In this document: positions 8,196-16,238 of the stretch, in pieces
How positions within the stretch are numbered: the first letter of the stretch is position 1
Layout: each line of letters opens with the position of its first letter
Assembly: GCA_041395725.1 (NCBI GenBank)
Contig: JAWKZW010000001.1
Location: 620,001-684,000 of the forward strand
Direction: 5' to 3'
Length of the DNA: 64,000 bases
Source: Gammaproteobacteria bacterium
Lineage (GTDB): Bacteria > Pseudomonadota > Gammaproteobacteria > Pseudomonadales > Pseudohongiellaceae
Made by a program: the position numbers and the translations under genes
The notes under the pieces: model-generated
Seen by the model: the letters and a program-made list of their open reading frames with translations, nothing else
What the model was told of the DNA's origin: nothing
Database searches by the model: none

Positions 8196-8307
8196 AGAGA
8201 GTCTCCTCTGTCACGACGACCCGTTGCGTCCAGCGTTCCTGTACGCGGCGGCCATAACGATTTGCGTGGGCTGGATCTTCGGGCACGTGATAGCAACAGT
8301 CGCTCAT
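8182..8307 (-). CDS. 41-residue coupled small ORF between two ICE genes
   Basis: A short frame begins with an ATG overlapping the stop of the TIGR03759-like gene (ATGA) and ends 14 bp inside the next gene. It reads MSDCCYHVPEDPAHANRYGR and continues with QERWTQRVVVTEETLFDD. In comparable ICEs a lytic transglycosylase gene usually lies here, so this may be a small substitute gene or the scar of a deletion. I do not recognise the peptide, but the double overlap suggests translation. Confidence 0.45.
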   Translation of the reverse strand: MSDCCYHVPEDPAHANRYGRRVQERWTQRVVVTEETLFDDQ

Positions 8308-9125
8308 CAAAACCGCGACACTGGCAAGGGTGACAACTGCCCTTCCCGGCGCAGTATCAGTACCGGCAGATCCTGACCCAATTGGCCCGTTTGGCCAGCG
8401 ACTTGATTGAGCGCGCCACCATCAATGTTCAGCGTCATCCTGTGGTCGCTGACCCACTGCGGATCGATCTGTTTTACTGTCGCCCAGTCACGTATGCGGG
8501 ATTCCTCGCCGATCGACACATCGATCAGGTACAGATCGATGCCGGCGAATTGATTGATTTGGCTGACCAGCCGTTCCAACACGGCATCGCAATGCGGGCA
8601 CTGTGTCCCGGTAAAGAACAGTACCCGGTCATCGGGCTGCCATGTCAGTTTTTCGGTTGCAGCTTGATTCGTTGCGGCTAGTGCCAGGGCATTGGCATCG
8701 ATCAACAATCCGTTGGAGAACAGGCGCTGCTGGGCGTCGTCGTAGGCGCGTTGAAACGCCAGGATCCGTTCGGCGTCGTCACGCATCATGACGGCCCACT
8801 GTTCAGCGTAGCGACGGCGTTCATCGGTAGTGCGTGCATGAATACCTAAGGCTTCTATAGGCGACAACGTGGCCGGGCTCACACTGCCCCGAATCCCCTG
8901 CATCAGGAATTCATAACGCTGCCATTCGGTTATATCCAACCCCCATTGCTCTGCACGGGAAGTCTGAGATTCGATCTGTTGTGTAGAGGATAGCTCGACC
9001 TCCAATGTGTTCGAAGATTGCGAATTCGGTACCGGTCCGTTATCTGCGCTGACGGGCAATGAGATGCACAACCAGAATCCGATAGTTCCGATGCGCGATG
9101 TGCGCACACTGCGCTCAGTGGTCAT
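8307..9125 (-). CDS. ICE protein, TIGR03759 family, thioredoxin-like
   Basis: This protein of about 272 residues has a signal peptide, a helical region with EWQRYEFLMQGIRG, and a C-terminal thioredoxin-like part with a CPHC motif (FTGTQCPHCDAVLERL). It matches the ICE family TIGR03759, found between PilL and TraD. The CPHC motif suggests a disulfide or redox role in assembling periplasmic transfer proteins. The start chosen is the ATG at 9125 (MTTERSV); in-frame ATGs at 9131 and 9140 are possible and would overlap the previous gene further. Confidence 0.82.
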   Translation of the reverse strand: MTTERSVRTSRIGTIGFWLCISLPVSADNGPVPNSQSSNTLEVELSSTQQIESQTSRAEQWGLDITEWQRYEFLMQGIRGSVSPATLSPIEALGIHARTTDERRRYAEQWAVMMRDDAERILAFQRAYDDAQQRLFSNGLLIDANALALAATNQAATEKLTWQPDDRVLFFTGTQCPHCDAVLERLVSQINQFAGIDLYLIDVSIGEESRIRDWATVKQIDPQWVSDHRMTLNIDGGALNQVAGQTGQLGQDLPVLILRREGQLSPLPVSRF

Positions 9126-9342
9126 CGCCATTGACCTCATTATCGACCGGCACGGTCAGATCGCGTTGAATGATGGCCCGATGCGTCAGGTCGCAAAGGT
9201 GGACTGGAGATTGAACCGTGACGCTTTGTTCACTGGTCGATTTCGCAGTATAGGCAGTATGCTGCTCTGGATCGTGTCGCTCGTTCTTGACGCCGACCAG
9301 CAATGCAGTGACCAACATAATAACCAGGAAAGCCGCTTCCAT
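9115..9342 (-). CDS. Small ICE protein with one N-terminal membrane helix, unknown
   Basis: This 75-residue frame starts at an ATG overlapping the pilL stop as TAATG. It has one hydrophobic N-terminal helix (AAFLVIMLVTALLVG) followed by a hydrophilic tail. I do not recognise the family. Overlaps at both ends with neighbouring ICE genes support it as a real, coupled gene. Confidence 0.6.
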   Translation of the reverse strand: MEAAFLVIMLVTALLVGVKNERHDPEQHTAYTAKSTSEQSVTVQSPVHLCDLTHRAIIQRDLTVPVDNEVNGDDH

Positions 9343-9836
9343 TAAAGTGCGCCTCCAGTCGATCGGGGATTCGATACATTGATGCAGCGTTCGAATGCGA
9401 TGAGGCGATGCAAGGGATCCTGGACCAGGTGAAACGCCGGCCCTACTATCAGCCCTATCACCGCTTTGAGCGGCATGGGCTCGAAATAACGATGCGCGCT
9501 GGGCAGTGGCAGCTCGAGCATGGCGAGGGCTTCTTCCGACAGAACAGCCTCGTCAGCCAGGCGATAGCCGGAGTCATGCAGTAGCCAGCGCAAGGCCCCG
9601 CCCACCGTATTGATGTCGTGCGGAATGGTAATTGACTTAGTGACCGACAACAGGTCCTGTTGCCCGGCCGTTGGTCCGGCAGCGATGACGGAGTAGCGGC
9701 CAATCTGAATTTGTGCGCCGGTCGCTGAAGTGAGTTGCGGTTCCGCCCCTACCGATTGGCTCGCCATGGCTAGACCAGTGCAGCACAATAATGTCGTCAG
9801 GCGTCGTGAGATTGCAGAAAGTTTGTACAAAGGCAT
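9342..9836 (-). CDS. pilL: PilL-type conjugation protein (TIGR03748-like)
   Basis: This exported protein of about 164 residues has a signal peptide ending near SVGAEP. It has the conserved PilL N-domain features IQIGRYSVIA, then VGGALRWLLHDSGYRLAD, then LPLPSAHRYFEPMPLKAVIGLI. In ICEs of this type PilL opens the block that leads to TIGR03759, PFL_4695 and TraD, as here. The ATG at 9836 places the signal peptide at the start; an ATG at 9869 is the alternative. It is the short form, with only the N-terminal domain. Confidence 0.8.
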   Translation of the reverse strand: MPLYKLSAISRRLTTLLCCTGLAMASQSVGAEPQLTSATGAQIQIGRYSVIAAGPTAGQQDLLSVTKSITIPHDINTVGGALRWLLHDSGYRLADEAVLSEEALAMLELPLPSAHRYFEPMPLKAVIGLIVGPAFHLVQDPLHRLIAFERCINVSNPRSTGGAL

Positions 9837-9957
9837 ATTTTTGCTCTCGATAGTGAGGATTCTCCTCATGATCGCTAACCGGCTCTCGCCGGTGAACGAT
9901 TAATCCGTTCCGTGGGTGTCGGGTTTTCTGTCAATCGCCTCAACTTTACATAACGAC

Positions 9958-10824
9958 TCACCTTCCTAAATACACAGCACTGATCTGCTCGCGGGCATGG
10001 CCGAGTTCGCGACTGATAATGAGTCGCGCCTGGTGATCCTGCTTGCGCTGCTCGGCGCTGAGACTGTTTGCGACTGGTCCACCTGCGGCTGGACAGGACC
10101 AACCGGTTAGTTGTTGATAGCGGGCCTGCGCGTAGGAATGGCGCAGGCCATGCAGCTTCGACAGTCCCGCTTGCGTGGTATTGCGCTCGTAAGCTCGCAA
10201 CTGCTGGATGTAGTTTTTCTGGGAGGGAATCAGGGATCCGTTCCCGGCCAAACGGTGCGCGCGATCCAGGACGGCTCGTTGCTCTTGGCTGAGGATCGGC
10301 ACGACACGCGTCTTGCCGCCCTTAGTCCAGGCCGCTTTCAACCGGATATGATCACCCTGATCGGCGAAACCGGGCATGAATTTGATCGCTTCCTCCCGTC
10401 GTAATCCGAAGGCGCGTTGGAGCTCCAGGCTCATGCGCACGTAGTCGTCCTGAATACTCGACAGTGCCTGGCGGTCGAGAACGACCGCCTTGGACTCGTT
10501 GCTGATAAACTGCCGGTCGGGGATGCCATAGAACTCGTTGGAGCGGGCAATGACATTGCGCCGGTCCACTTTCGCCGCCCACCACCGCAGGCAGTTCATG
10601 CGGTTCTTGATGGTACCGGCCGCCATGCCCTCACCGATCCAACGCTTTACGAGGGCATCCACATGCTTTGGCTTTAACGATCGGGTGGTCATACGACGGA
10701 ACCCCATCTCCTGCAGCTGATTCGCCATCTGGTTGAGCATCCGCGCACGGTTCGCTTGCGTGCTGTAACTGCCATCGCGGTTGCGTTTGCACAATTGCTT
10801 CAATTGGTAGTTCAGGTCTCTCAT
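9958..10824 (-). CDS. Integrase-domain tyrosine recombinase, internal ICE type
   Basis: This recombinase of about 288 residues has an N-terminal SAM-like domain (MRDLNYQLKQLCKRN, then RARMLNQMANQLQ). Its catalytic residues are Arg in GLRREEA, Lys in WTKGGKTR, HxxR in LHGLRHSYA, His in LGHAREQ and Tyr in ISAVYLGR. All are present, so it may be active. This type lies inside ICEs and is distinct from the terminal integrase at 22.3-23.5 kb. The start is the ATG at 10824; an earlier one at 10860 is in frame. An IR-rich non-coding segment lies upstream. Confidence 0.8.
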   Translation of the reverse strand: MRDLNYQLKQLCKRNRDGSYSTQANRARMLNQMANQLQEMGFRRMTTRSLKPKHVDALVKRWIGEGMAAGTIKNRMNCLRWWAAKVDRRNVIARSNEFYGIPDRQFISNESKAVVLDRQALSSIQDDYVRMSLELQRAFGLRREEAIKFMPGFADQGDHIRLKAAWTKGGKTRVVPILSQEQRAVLDRAHRLAGNGSLIPSQKNYIQQLRAYERNTTQAGLSKLHGLRHSYAQARYQQLTGWSCPAAGGPVANSLSAEQRKQDHQARLIISRELGHAREQISAVYLGR

Positions 10825-10860
10825 CGTGTACTTTCCAACTTGGTAAGTGTTTATGACCAA

Positions 10861-11560
10861 CCGCAGGCTCGTAGCCTGACTGGTTCCGCCGAGGCGAAAG
10901 GGTCAAGGGACACTACTCCCTGTTCGACCTGATAAGCCTGGTCGCAGGCAACCTGGCTGCTCTTCTGTTGAAGATGGTGCCGGGTAAACCAAGGGCTCGA
11001 AGAGCCTTCGTTGATGGTGAGTGTTTCACCTCCTTTTTATTGGGCGGAACCATCGGTCCGCGTGTTGGAAGAAACCGTCGATGTGACGGCGTGACGAAAG
11101 TTGGCTGATTGCCAGCCGGGTTTGAAGTGGCGAAAGCCAGATTGAAGTGAGGACGACGTCCTACAGTTGAAGAAGCGTTGAAGATGAGCTGCAGCCGAGG
11201 CTGTGCGCCGTTGAAGCTCTGGCGGCGCTGTCGTTGTTTTGCCATTTCAGATGGCGAGGGCAACTTCCCCCATCCACGTTACCGCCGTGGCCGCGTATGA
11301 AGCTCTCTGAGGTGCATGGCCGCCAGTATAGCCAGACTGAATTCGCGCCGAACGCATCTATTCCAGCAAAAGCCGTTGTCGTTCCGGGCTCCGCCGCCCT
11401 CGTCACTACCTTAGCTATCGCTTCGCAGTGACGAGGGCTTCAAGCGCTTCGACGCCCTCGCCAGGTCTGTGACCTGTCATGGCCGTCGAGCAGACAGGGT
11501 TGTTCGAGCTGTGGTTACAGTGGAACCATCGTGTCGCTGACTGCCAGCTGCCGGATATTT
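10861..11560. other. 700-bp non-coding, repeat-rich and hairpin-rich segment
   Basis: No convincing gene is seen. A basic 110-residue minus-strand frame (11245-10913) exists but has no recognisable family. The hexamer TTGAAG occurs six times on the plus strand, at 10968, 11122, 11142, 11167, 11178 and 11211. A 12-bp perfect inverted repeat, GCCCTCGTCACT (11396-11407) with AGTGACGAGGGC (11427-11438), competes with a second stem pairing CGAGGGC (11432-11438) and GCCCTCG (11454-11460). A CAGGCT-ACG-AGCCTG hairpin lies near 10863-10880. The segment could hold a structured RNA, an iteron region or a transfer origin. Confidence 0.5.
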
Positions 11561-11673
11561 TTACCGTACGTGACAACTATGTGCTCAAATACGCCAACAA
11601 CCTTATATTTATCACGTACGGTAACTATCTATTGTTTCAACGGTCTTTCCATGCTATTTTTTACCGTACGCTC
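11561..11673 (+). promoter_or_regulatory. hipBA promoter and HipB-type operators
   Basis: TTACCGTACGTGA at 11561-11573 has an exact inverted copy, TCACGTACGGTAA, at 11612-11624. A third partial copy, TTACCGTACG followed by CTCA, lies at 11661-11674. A promoter-like pair TTGTTT (11632-11637) and TATTTT (11655-11660) with a 17-bp spacer ends directly against the third copy, so bound HipB-like repressor would block it. hipB starts at 11690. Confidence 0.7.
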
Positions 11674-11689
11674 ACTTTTTGGATGAATC

Positions 11690-11974
11690 ATGGCTCACGA
11701 TCAGGTGCAATACGGTGCAATTCGTTCCGCTGAGGATCTCGGCAAGCTGGCGCGTGCTCATCGTAAACAGCGAAAGCTGACCCTGGAAACGATCTCGGGA
11801 CTGGGTAACCTGAGCACCCGCTTTTTATCCGAATTCGAGCGTGGCAAGGAAACCGCCGAACTGGGCAAAGTCTTGAAAGCACTTCGCACACTGGGGCTGG
11901 AGGTAGTGATACAGCCCCGTGTTCAGACTTCCTTCAAGCCGGTGCCCAAGCCGGAAGGAGACAGTCATGCTTGA
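11690..11974 (+). CDS. hipB: HipB-like antitoxin / repressor
   Basis: This 94-residue protein has an XRE helix-turn-helix: EDLGKLARAHRKQRKLTLET, then ISGLGNLSTRFLSEFERGKE, then LGKVLKALRTLGLEVVIQP. This is the HipB pattern, which neutralises HipA and represses the operon. The start ATG at 11690 lies 17 bp after the last operator repeat. Its stop overlaps the hipA start by 8 bp. The module is transcribed against the ICE genes around it, as expected for a later insertion. Confidence 0.88.
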   Translation: MAHDQVQYGAIRSAEDLGKLARAHRKQRKLTLETISGLGNLSTRFLSEFERGKETAELGKVLKALRTLGLEVVIQPRVQTSFKPVPKPEGDSHA

Positions 11975-13220
11975 TCCGGATGGCCTCAATGTCTGGAGCG
12001 ACCAACGCCTCGTCGGCTATCTGTGGCGCAATACCCAGGGCCTGATGGGCTTCCGTTACGACGAAAATTGGCTGGCACAGGGCGGCTTTGCAGTTTCCCA
12101 TACGTTGCCCTTGCAAGAAGGTGATTTTCTGCCTGATGAGAGTCTTGCTCATCGCTTTTTCGCGAACCTGCTCCCCGAGGGTGGTGTTCGCGACCAGATT
12201 GTTCGCGATCTCAAGATTCCCAATACCGATTTTGATCTGCTACGAACCATCGGCGGCGAATGTGCCGGTGCCCTGTCCATTCTGGAGGCAGAACACCAAC
12301 CCTCTGCGGACTATGAGTACCACAAGGTATCGGATGAGGAACTCGCCAATCTTGTGGCCCGCCGTGGTCAGGTCTACACCTGGACCGACAATGAACGCCC
12401 CCGACTATCCCTGGCGGGTGCCCAGGATAAGTGCCCTCTCCTCGTGAGAGATGGCGCCTATTGGTTACCCAGAAAAGAATCCCCCTCCAGTCATATTCTC
12501 AAGTTCGAACTGTCCGATTACCGCCACCTGCCCGCCTATGAGACGTTCACGACACTGCTGGCGGGGGCTATCGGTTTGCCGGTGGTCAATATTCAATTGC
12601 GATCCATCGCAGACACGCACTATGCCTTGATCGAGCGCTATGACCGGTTTCTGCTTGAAAATAGCCGGGTTGTGAGACGACATCAGGAGGATTTTTGCCA
12701 GGCTCTGGGATTCGGGCATGAGAAAAAATACCAGGAGTATGGCGGTCCCACCTTCACCGACTGCTATCGACTGATCCAGGAAATTTCCAGCGATCCCGCC
12801 AATGACCTGCAGTATTTACTGCGCTGGCAGATCTTCAATGTGCTGGCGGGCAACTCGGATGGCCATGCCAAGAACCTGTCGCTCCTTTACAGACCAAATG
12901 GTGAGATTCGATTAGCACCTTTCTATGATCTGGTCTGCACCCGCGCCATTGAACGCATCGATTATCACCTGGCGTTTTCCGTTGGTAGCGAGAGAAACCC
13001 GGGGATCGTGACCACAAAACACTGGGGTGAGCTGGCGCAACAGTGCGGATTACGGCCGAAATTTCTGCAGGATCTGGTTCAGGATGTGGCGGCTAAGTTG
13101 TTAGCGCAATTACAGCCGGTGAAAGCACGTTTTCAAAGCCGGTATGGGGAGTATCCTGCCCTGCAGCGTATCGAGCAGGTTGTCACCAAACAGTGTCAAC
13201 GCACACGCAAGGCTGAATGA
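11967..13220 (+). CDS. hipA: HipA-like serine/threonine kinase toxin
   Basis: This kinase of about 417 residues has an N-terminal Couple_hipA domain (YDENWLAQGGFAVSHTLPL, then FFANLLPEGGVRDQI, DLLRTIGGECAGALSI). The kinase domain follows with SLAGAQDKCPLL, HILKFE, ALIERYDR, the catalytic NVLAGNSDGHAKNLSLLY and the metal-binding APFYDLV. HipA toxins phosphorylate aminoacyl-tRNA synthetases and cause dormancy. The start is the ATG at 11967 after GGAAGGAGACAGTC; it overlaps hipB. All motifs look intact. Confidence 0.92.
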   Translation: MLDPDGLNVWSDQRLVGYLWRNTQGLMGFRYDENWLAQGGFAVSHTLPLQEGDFLPDESLAHRFFANLLPEGGVRDQIVRDLKIPNTDFDLLRTIGGECAGALSILEAEHQPSADYEYHKVSDEELANLVARRGQVYTWTDNERPRLSLAGAQDKCPLLVRDGAYWLPRKESPSSHILKFELSDYRHLPAYETFTTLLAGAIGLPVVNIQLRSIADTHYALIERYDRFLLENSRVVRRHQEDFCQALGFGHEKKYQEYGGPTFTDCYRLIQEISSDPANDLQYLLRWQIFNVLAGNSDGHAKNLSLLYRPNGEIRLAPFYDLVCTRAIERIDYHLAFSVGSERNPGIVTTKHWGELAQQCGLRPKFLQDLVQDVAAKLLAQLQPVKARFQSRYGEYPALQRIEQVVTKQCQRTRKAE

Positions 13221-13354
13221 CAGAATCTTGTGTCGGCTATTCAAAGACACCCGGCTAGCCGAGATAGGATACCAAAGACAAGGCTGGTGAGAATCGATGA
13301 AGTGCCACTTTATCCCAAGTGGCCAGGGCAAGGAGCCGATTTTCGTCGGCGCTA

Positions 13355-13780
13355 TTAATCTTCATTCGGCAGCAGGATCGTGACGACCGGTTCGCCGGCG
13401 TCACCGGGACCGACCATCAGTTGCAAGCTTACCTCCTGCGCTTCGGTGGATTGCCCGTCTTTCGGTACGCGAAACAACGAGAATCGCAAACGATCTCCCG
13501 GAGTTGTAGCCGCTCGAACGGCGTAACTCGCCATGAACAGTACATCCCACAACCGACCAGACTCATCCTGGTAGACCTGAAGGTGGTCATCCCGCTCGGT
13601 CCAGGCAACACAATCACACCACGCAGTGTGCGTCAGTGCCACTGGCCACTTGAAACCGGCTTCTCGCGCCTTAGAGGTGACATCGATCAGCACACCGTCA
13701 TCAATTGCCTGCGCACGGCTGTAGCTGGCGATCACCGGACCGAAGACGTCCTCCAACGAATTGTTTTCCGAATCTTTCAT
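13355..13780 (-). CDS. DUF6573-like ICE protein of unknown function
   Basis: This acidic protein of about 141 residues begins MKDSENNSLEDVFGPVIASY and contains GFKWPVALTHTAWCDCVAW, LWDVLFMASYAVR and LRFSLFRVP. It resembles a family (DUF6573) found in ICEs and plasmids; its function is unknown. The start at 13780 is chosen because an SD (GGGAG) lies 7 bp upstream and homologues begin there; the frame extends upstream to 13822. The SD sits in a stable hairpin. The intergenic region to hipA holds GCCACTT-N6-AAGTGGC near 13305-13325. Confidence 0.65.
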   Translation of the reverse strand: MKDSENNSLEDVFGPVIASYSRAQAIDDGVLIDVTSKAREAGFKWPVALTHTAWCDCVAWTERDDHLQVYQDESGRLWDVLFMASYAVRAATTPGDRLRFSLFRVPKDGQSTEAQEVSLQLMVGPGDAGEPVVTILLPNED

Positions 13781-13787
13781 AAGGGTA

Positions 13788-13819
13788 CTCCCTGGGGAAA
13801 TGAATAAAAACTCAGGGAG
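13788..13819 (-). promoter_or_regulatory. SD-sequestering hairpin before the DUF6573-like gene
   Basis: CTCCCTG (13788-13794) and CAGGGAG (13813-13819) form a perfect 7-bp stem around an AU-rich loop. The 3' arm in minus-strand RNA contains the Shine-Dalgarno GGGAG, 7 nt before the ATG. A second stem, CCCATTGGG (13829-13837) with CCCAATGGG (13850-13858), lies just upstream. Confidence 0.55.
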
Positions 13820-13870
13820 CACCTCCTTCCCATTGGGAAGCAGGGACTCCCCAATGGGTTGAGTAAAGAA

Positions 13871-14386
13871 CTACAGTAATCCACGTTCGGCAAACGACAC
13901 CGACTCACCTACTGTGACTACAAAGTGGTCCAGTACGCGGATGTCAACGAGTGTCAACGCGTCTTTCAGCCTTCGGGTGATCGCTTCATCCGCATTGCTG
14001 GGCTCGGCGACGCCACTCGGGTGATTATGAAAAAACATCACCGCGGCCGCGTTGAGGCTCAGTGCTTGTTGCACCACCACACGGGGGTACACCGACGCAC
14101 CATCGATGGTTCCCTGAAACAACTCGGCGACCTCGATGACGCGATGCCGGTTATCCAGAAACAAACAACCAAAGACCTCTGCTTTGCGTTCAGCCAACAA
14201 CATCCGCAAATAATCACGAGTGTGGTCGGGGCTTGGCAGTTCGACACCCGGCTGGTGCAGGTCCTTCAATACCGCGAAGGCCAGCTCCAACAGCGAGCGT
14301 TTTTCAGGATCGTTCAACGACGCCACGCGAATCGCCGCAAAACGGTTTTTAGGATTCACCTTTGACGGTGAGGACTTGGAAGCCAT
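13871..14386 (-). CDS. radC: RadC-family JAB/MPN-domain protein of the ICE
   Basis: This 171-residue protein has the RadC JAB domain: a strand EVFGCLFLDNRHRVI, then FQGTIDGASVYPR, the metal-binding HNHPSG at residues 120-125 and the Asp of PSNADEAIT, ending SFAERGLL. Mobile-element RadC proteins of this length are common, but their role is unsettled; they are not proven DNA repair enzymes. The start ATG is preceded by AAGGAA inside a hairpin. Two further RadC pieces lie at 25.0-25.7 kb. Confidence 0.85.
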   Translation of the reverse strand: MASKSSPSKVNPKNRFAAIRVASLNDPEKRSLLELAFAVLKDLHQPGVELPSPDHTRDYLRMLLAERKAEVFGCLFLDNRHRVIEVAELFQGTIDGASVYPRVVVQQALSLNAAAVMFFHNHPSGVAEPSNADEAITRRLKDALTLVDIRVLDHFVVTVGESVSFAERGLL

Positions 14387-14421
14387 GGGCGGTTTCCTTG
14401 AAGAATCGAGGAAACCCGCCC
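14387..14421 (-). promoter_or_regulatory. SD-sequestering hairpin touching the radC start
   Basis: GGGCGGTTTCC (14387-14397) pairs with GGAAACCCGCCC (14410-14421), giving 11 base pairs with one bulged C. In minus-strand RNA the SD AAGGAA overlaps the 3' arm, which ends against the ATG of radC, so folding would hide the ribosome site. Confidence 0.6.
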
Positions 14422-14490
14422 GGCAAGGGAGAGTTTCCCTCGCTGGGTTGAAAGAGTGACCGCATCGGTGGATGCGGTCAGAGGTTGCCG

Positions 14491-14919
14491 TCAGGCGACG
14501 GCGTCGCGGCTCTCGGACGAAGACGCCGGAAATGGCTGACCTTCGACTTTGATCCAGTGGAACCGGAGCAACCGGGACTTCAGGCTGATACCTGTCGAAC
14601 CGGCTCGATCCCCGTTTTTGAAGGTGAATGTCTCGGCTTGCAAATCACTGAGGTGAAAGCCCACCAACACTTTGAGGTCAGCTTCCACCGCCGGCATCAG
14701 CTGGCGCACCAGATCCTTTGCCTCTTCACCGACCACCACACACTCGAAATGGGTGTGCTGGACGTTGTCGGCGGGTCCTCGTAGCGCCGCGATGGTGACA
14801 CTGAGAAAGGGCAAGCCATTCTCGGGTGTGACTTCGCGAACCCGATTGAGGTAACCGATGCCGTGGATATCAAGATCGAAATACTTCGATTTTTCAGCGG
14901 TAGTTTGTCTACTGGTCAT
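14491..14919 (-). CDS. STY4534-like ICE protein (DUF3577)
   Basis: This protein of about 142 residues begins MTSRQTTAEKSKYFDLDIHG and has the family patterns GYLNRVREVTP, LPFLSVTIAALRGP, YTHFECVV-like and LVGFHLSDLQAETF. It matches the ICE family called STY4534 or DUF3577, sometimes labelled a replication protein; a direct role is not shown. The start at 14919 follows AAGGAGACTGTGTT; the frame is open upstream to 15063 but that part does not resemble the family. A weak hairpin (14926-14964) includes the SD. Confidence 0.78.
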   Translation of the reverse strand: MTSRQTTAEKSKYFDLDIHGIGYLNRVREVTPENGLPFLSVTIAALRGPADNVQHTHFECVVVGEEAKDLVRQLMPAVEADLKVLVGFHLSDLQAETFTFKNGDRAGSTGISLKSRLLRFHWIKVEGQPFPASSSESRDAVA

Positions 14920-14925
14920 AACACA

Positions 14926-14964
14926 GTCTCCTTGAACAGTATAAAAAAATGACATGCCGGAGAC
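14926..14964 (-). promoter_or_regulatory. Weak hairpin including the SD of the STY4534-like gene
   Basis: GTCTCC (14926-14931) and GGAGAC (14959-14964) are complementary over 6 bp with a 27-nt AU-rich loop. In minus-strand RNA the 3' arm GGAGAC is the SD. It is weaker than the two upstream examples, but in the same place relative to the start. Confidence 0.35.
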
Positions 14965-15115
14965 CGCGATACCCTGGCGGGATCGTGTTCCCGGCAGGAT
15001 GAGTAAAATCAGGGCAGGCCCTGACATTGGATTGACGGAAAATCCGCGATGTCGATTGCACAATCCGCTGACATCTTCTTTGCCACTGAGACCGCAGTGG
15101 CCACGTACAAAGTCG

Positions 15116-16204
15116 TTAACCCGCCTTTACCGGGCTGTCGCAAACGAATTGCAGGTATTTGAGCATTCCCCGCGCATTGGCAAAGGCCGCATGGTCGGCA
15201 ATGGTTTGGTTGGGAAACCAGTTGGCGATATCGCTGGCCAGGGCGGCACTACCGCCACCCACAAACAAAACCCGATCGAGCTCCATGCCGAGGCCGAGTT
15301 TGCGGCGGGTTTCGGTATAGAGCCGCTCGACCAGTTCGCGCTTGGCCTCTTTCACCATCATTGAAACATCGTGATCTTTGCCATGCAGTCGCAATCGATG
15401 CGTCTCGACTGCGCGACTGATGCTTTGCTCACCCAGTTCGCCGAGTTCGAAGCGTTCCTGTATGCCATTGGCCACACTCTGTTTGACGTTCAACATGCCA
15501 CGATTGAGCGAGCCCGAGGATCCGTGCACGATGCCCTGGTCCTGAACCACGACATAATCGGTCGTGCGCCCGCCGATATCGACGATGGCAATAGGCGCGT
15601 TGACGCGATCCGCATCCAGGGTCACGCCCTCATCGTTCATGACAATGACAAAGTCATACCAGGCCGCCAGGGCTTCCGGAATGACTTCGTGAAACGCGAT
15701 ACTTACTTTCTGCATTCGATGCCCTACTTTGTGAGACACCACGGGTTCGACGGTTAGTTTCAGACTATTCGTTTTCTCCTGGATCACCTGTCGACGCTGC
15801 TCGCCATCGTTCCGGTAAAACGCCGAGACCGGCAGCCCGGTCACCACATGGACGGATCGACCCGAAAAGCCCGCCTGCTGCAACGCATGCTGAACGATCA
15901 CGCGGTTCAGTGCCGAACCCGGGTATTCATCGAACTGGGTGGGTTCGCCATCAACGGCGCCGACGGAATACACGGTGCCACCTGTTTCGTATTCGAAGAT
16001 CTTTTGTTCATCGTCATGGATCCAGGTAACACCTGACGATCCCATGCGTGCCCGGGACGGTACTGCGACGAGGCGTCCGTCCGGTAATGCCACCTTGGTA
16101 TAGGCGTAACCATCATCCAGGCCCGCCTGCCCGACGTCCATTGCATTGGTGGGCGGGGTTGGATCATCGGACTTGATAAATTTTTGATCGGTCAGTTCGT
16201 TCAT
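15116..16204 (-). CDS. parM: ParM/StbA-type actin-like segregation ATPase
   Basis: This 362-residue protein has the actin fold motifs: phosphate-1 loop VGQAGLDDGYAYTKVALPDG, phosphate-2 AIVDIGGRTTDYVVV and adenosine motif VLFVGGGSAAL. Such proteins polymerise and push DNA copies apart, and on an ICE they would help keep the circular form. The small gene just upstream (16239-16634) could encode its adaptor. A ParB-family gene is also present at 19.4 kb, so the element carries parts of two partition types. Confidence 0.85.
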   Translation of the reverse strand: MNELTDQKFIKSDDPTPPTNAMDVGQAGLDDGYAYTKVALPDGRLVAVPSRARMGSSGVTWIHDDEQKIFEYETGGTVYSVGAVDGEPTQFDEYPGSALNRVIVQHALQQAGFSGRSVHVVTGLPVSAFYRNDGEQRRQVIQEKTNSLKLTVEPVVSHKVGHRMQKVSIAFHEVIPEALAAWYDFVIVMNDEGVTLDADRVNAPIAIVDIGGRTTDYVVVQDQGIVHGSSGSLNRGMLNVKQSVANGIQERFELGELGEQSISRAVETHRLRLHGKDHDVSMMVKEAKRELVERLYTETRRKLGLGMELDRVLFVGGGSAALASDIANWFPNQTIADHAAFANARGMLKYLQFVCDSPVKAG

Positions 16205-16238
16205 ATCGTGTGATTCCAGGTTTCAGGATTTTGTGTTT

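Noticed and set aside
10913..11245. Basic 110-residue minus-strand frame in the repeat-rich region
   Set aside because: Its content follows from the TTGAAG repeats (Phe-Asn codons) and hairpins; no family or SD supports it.
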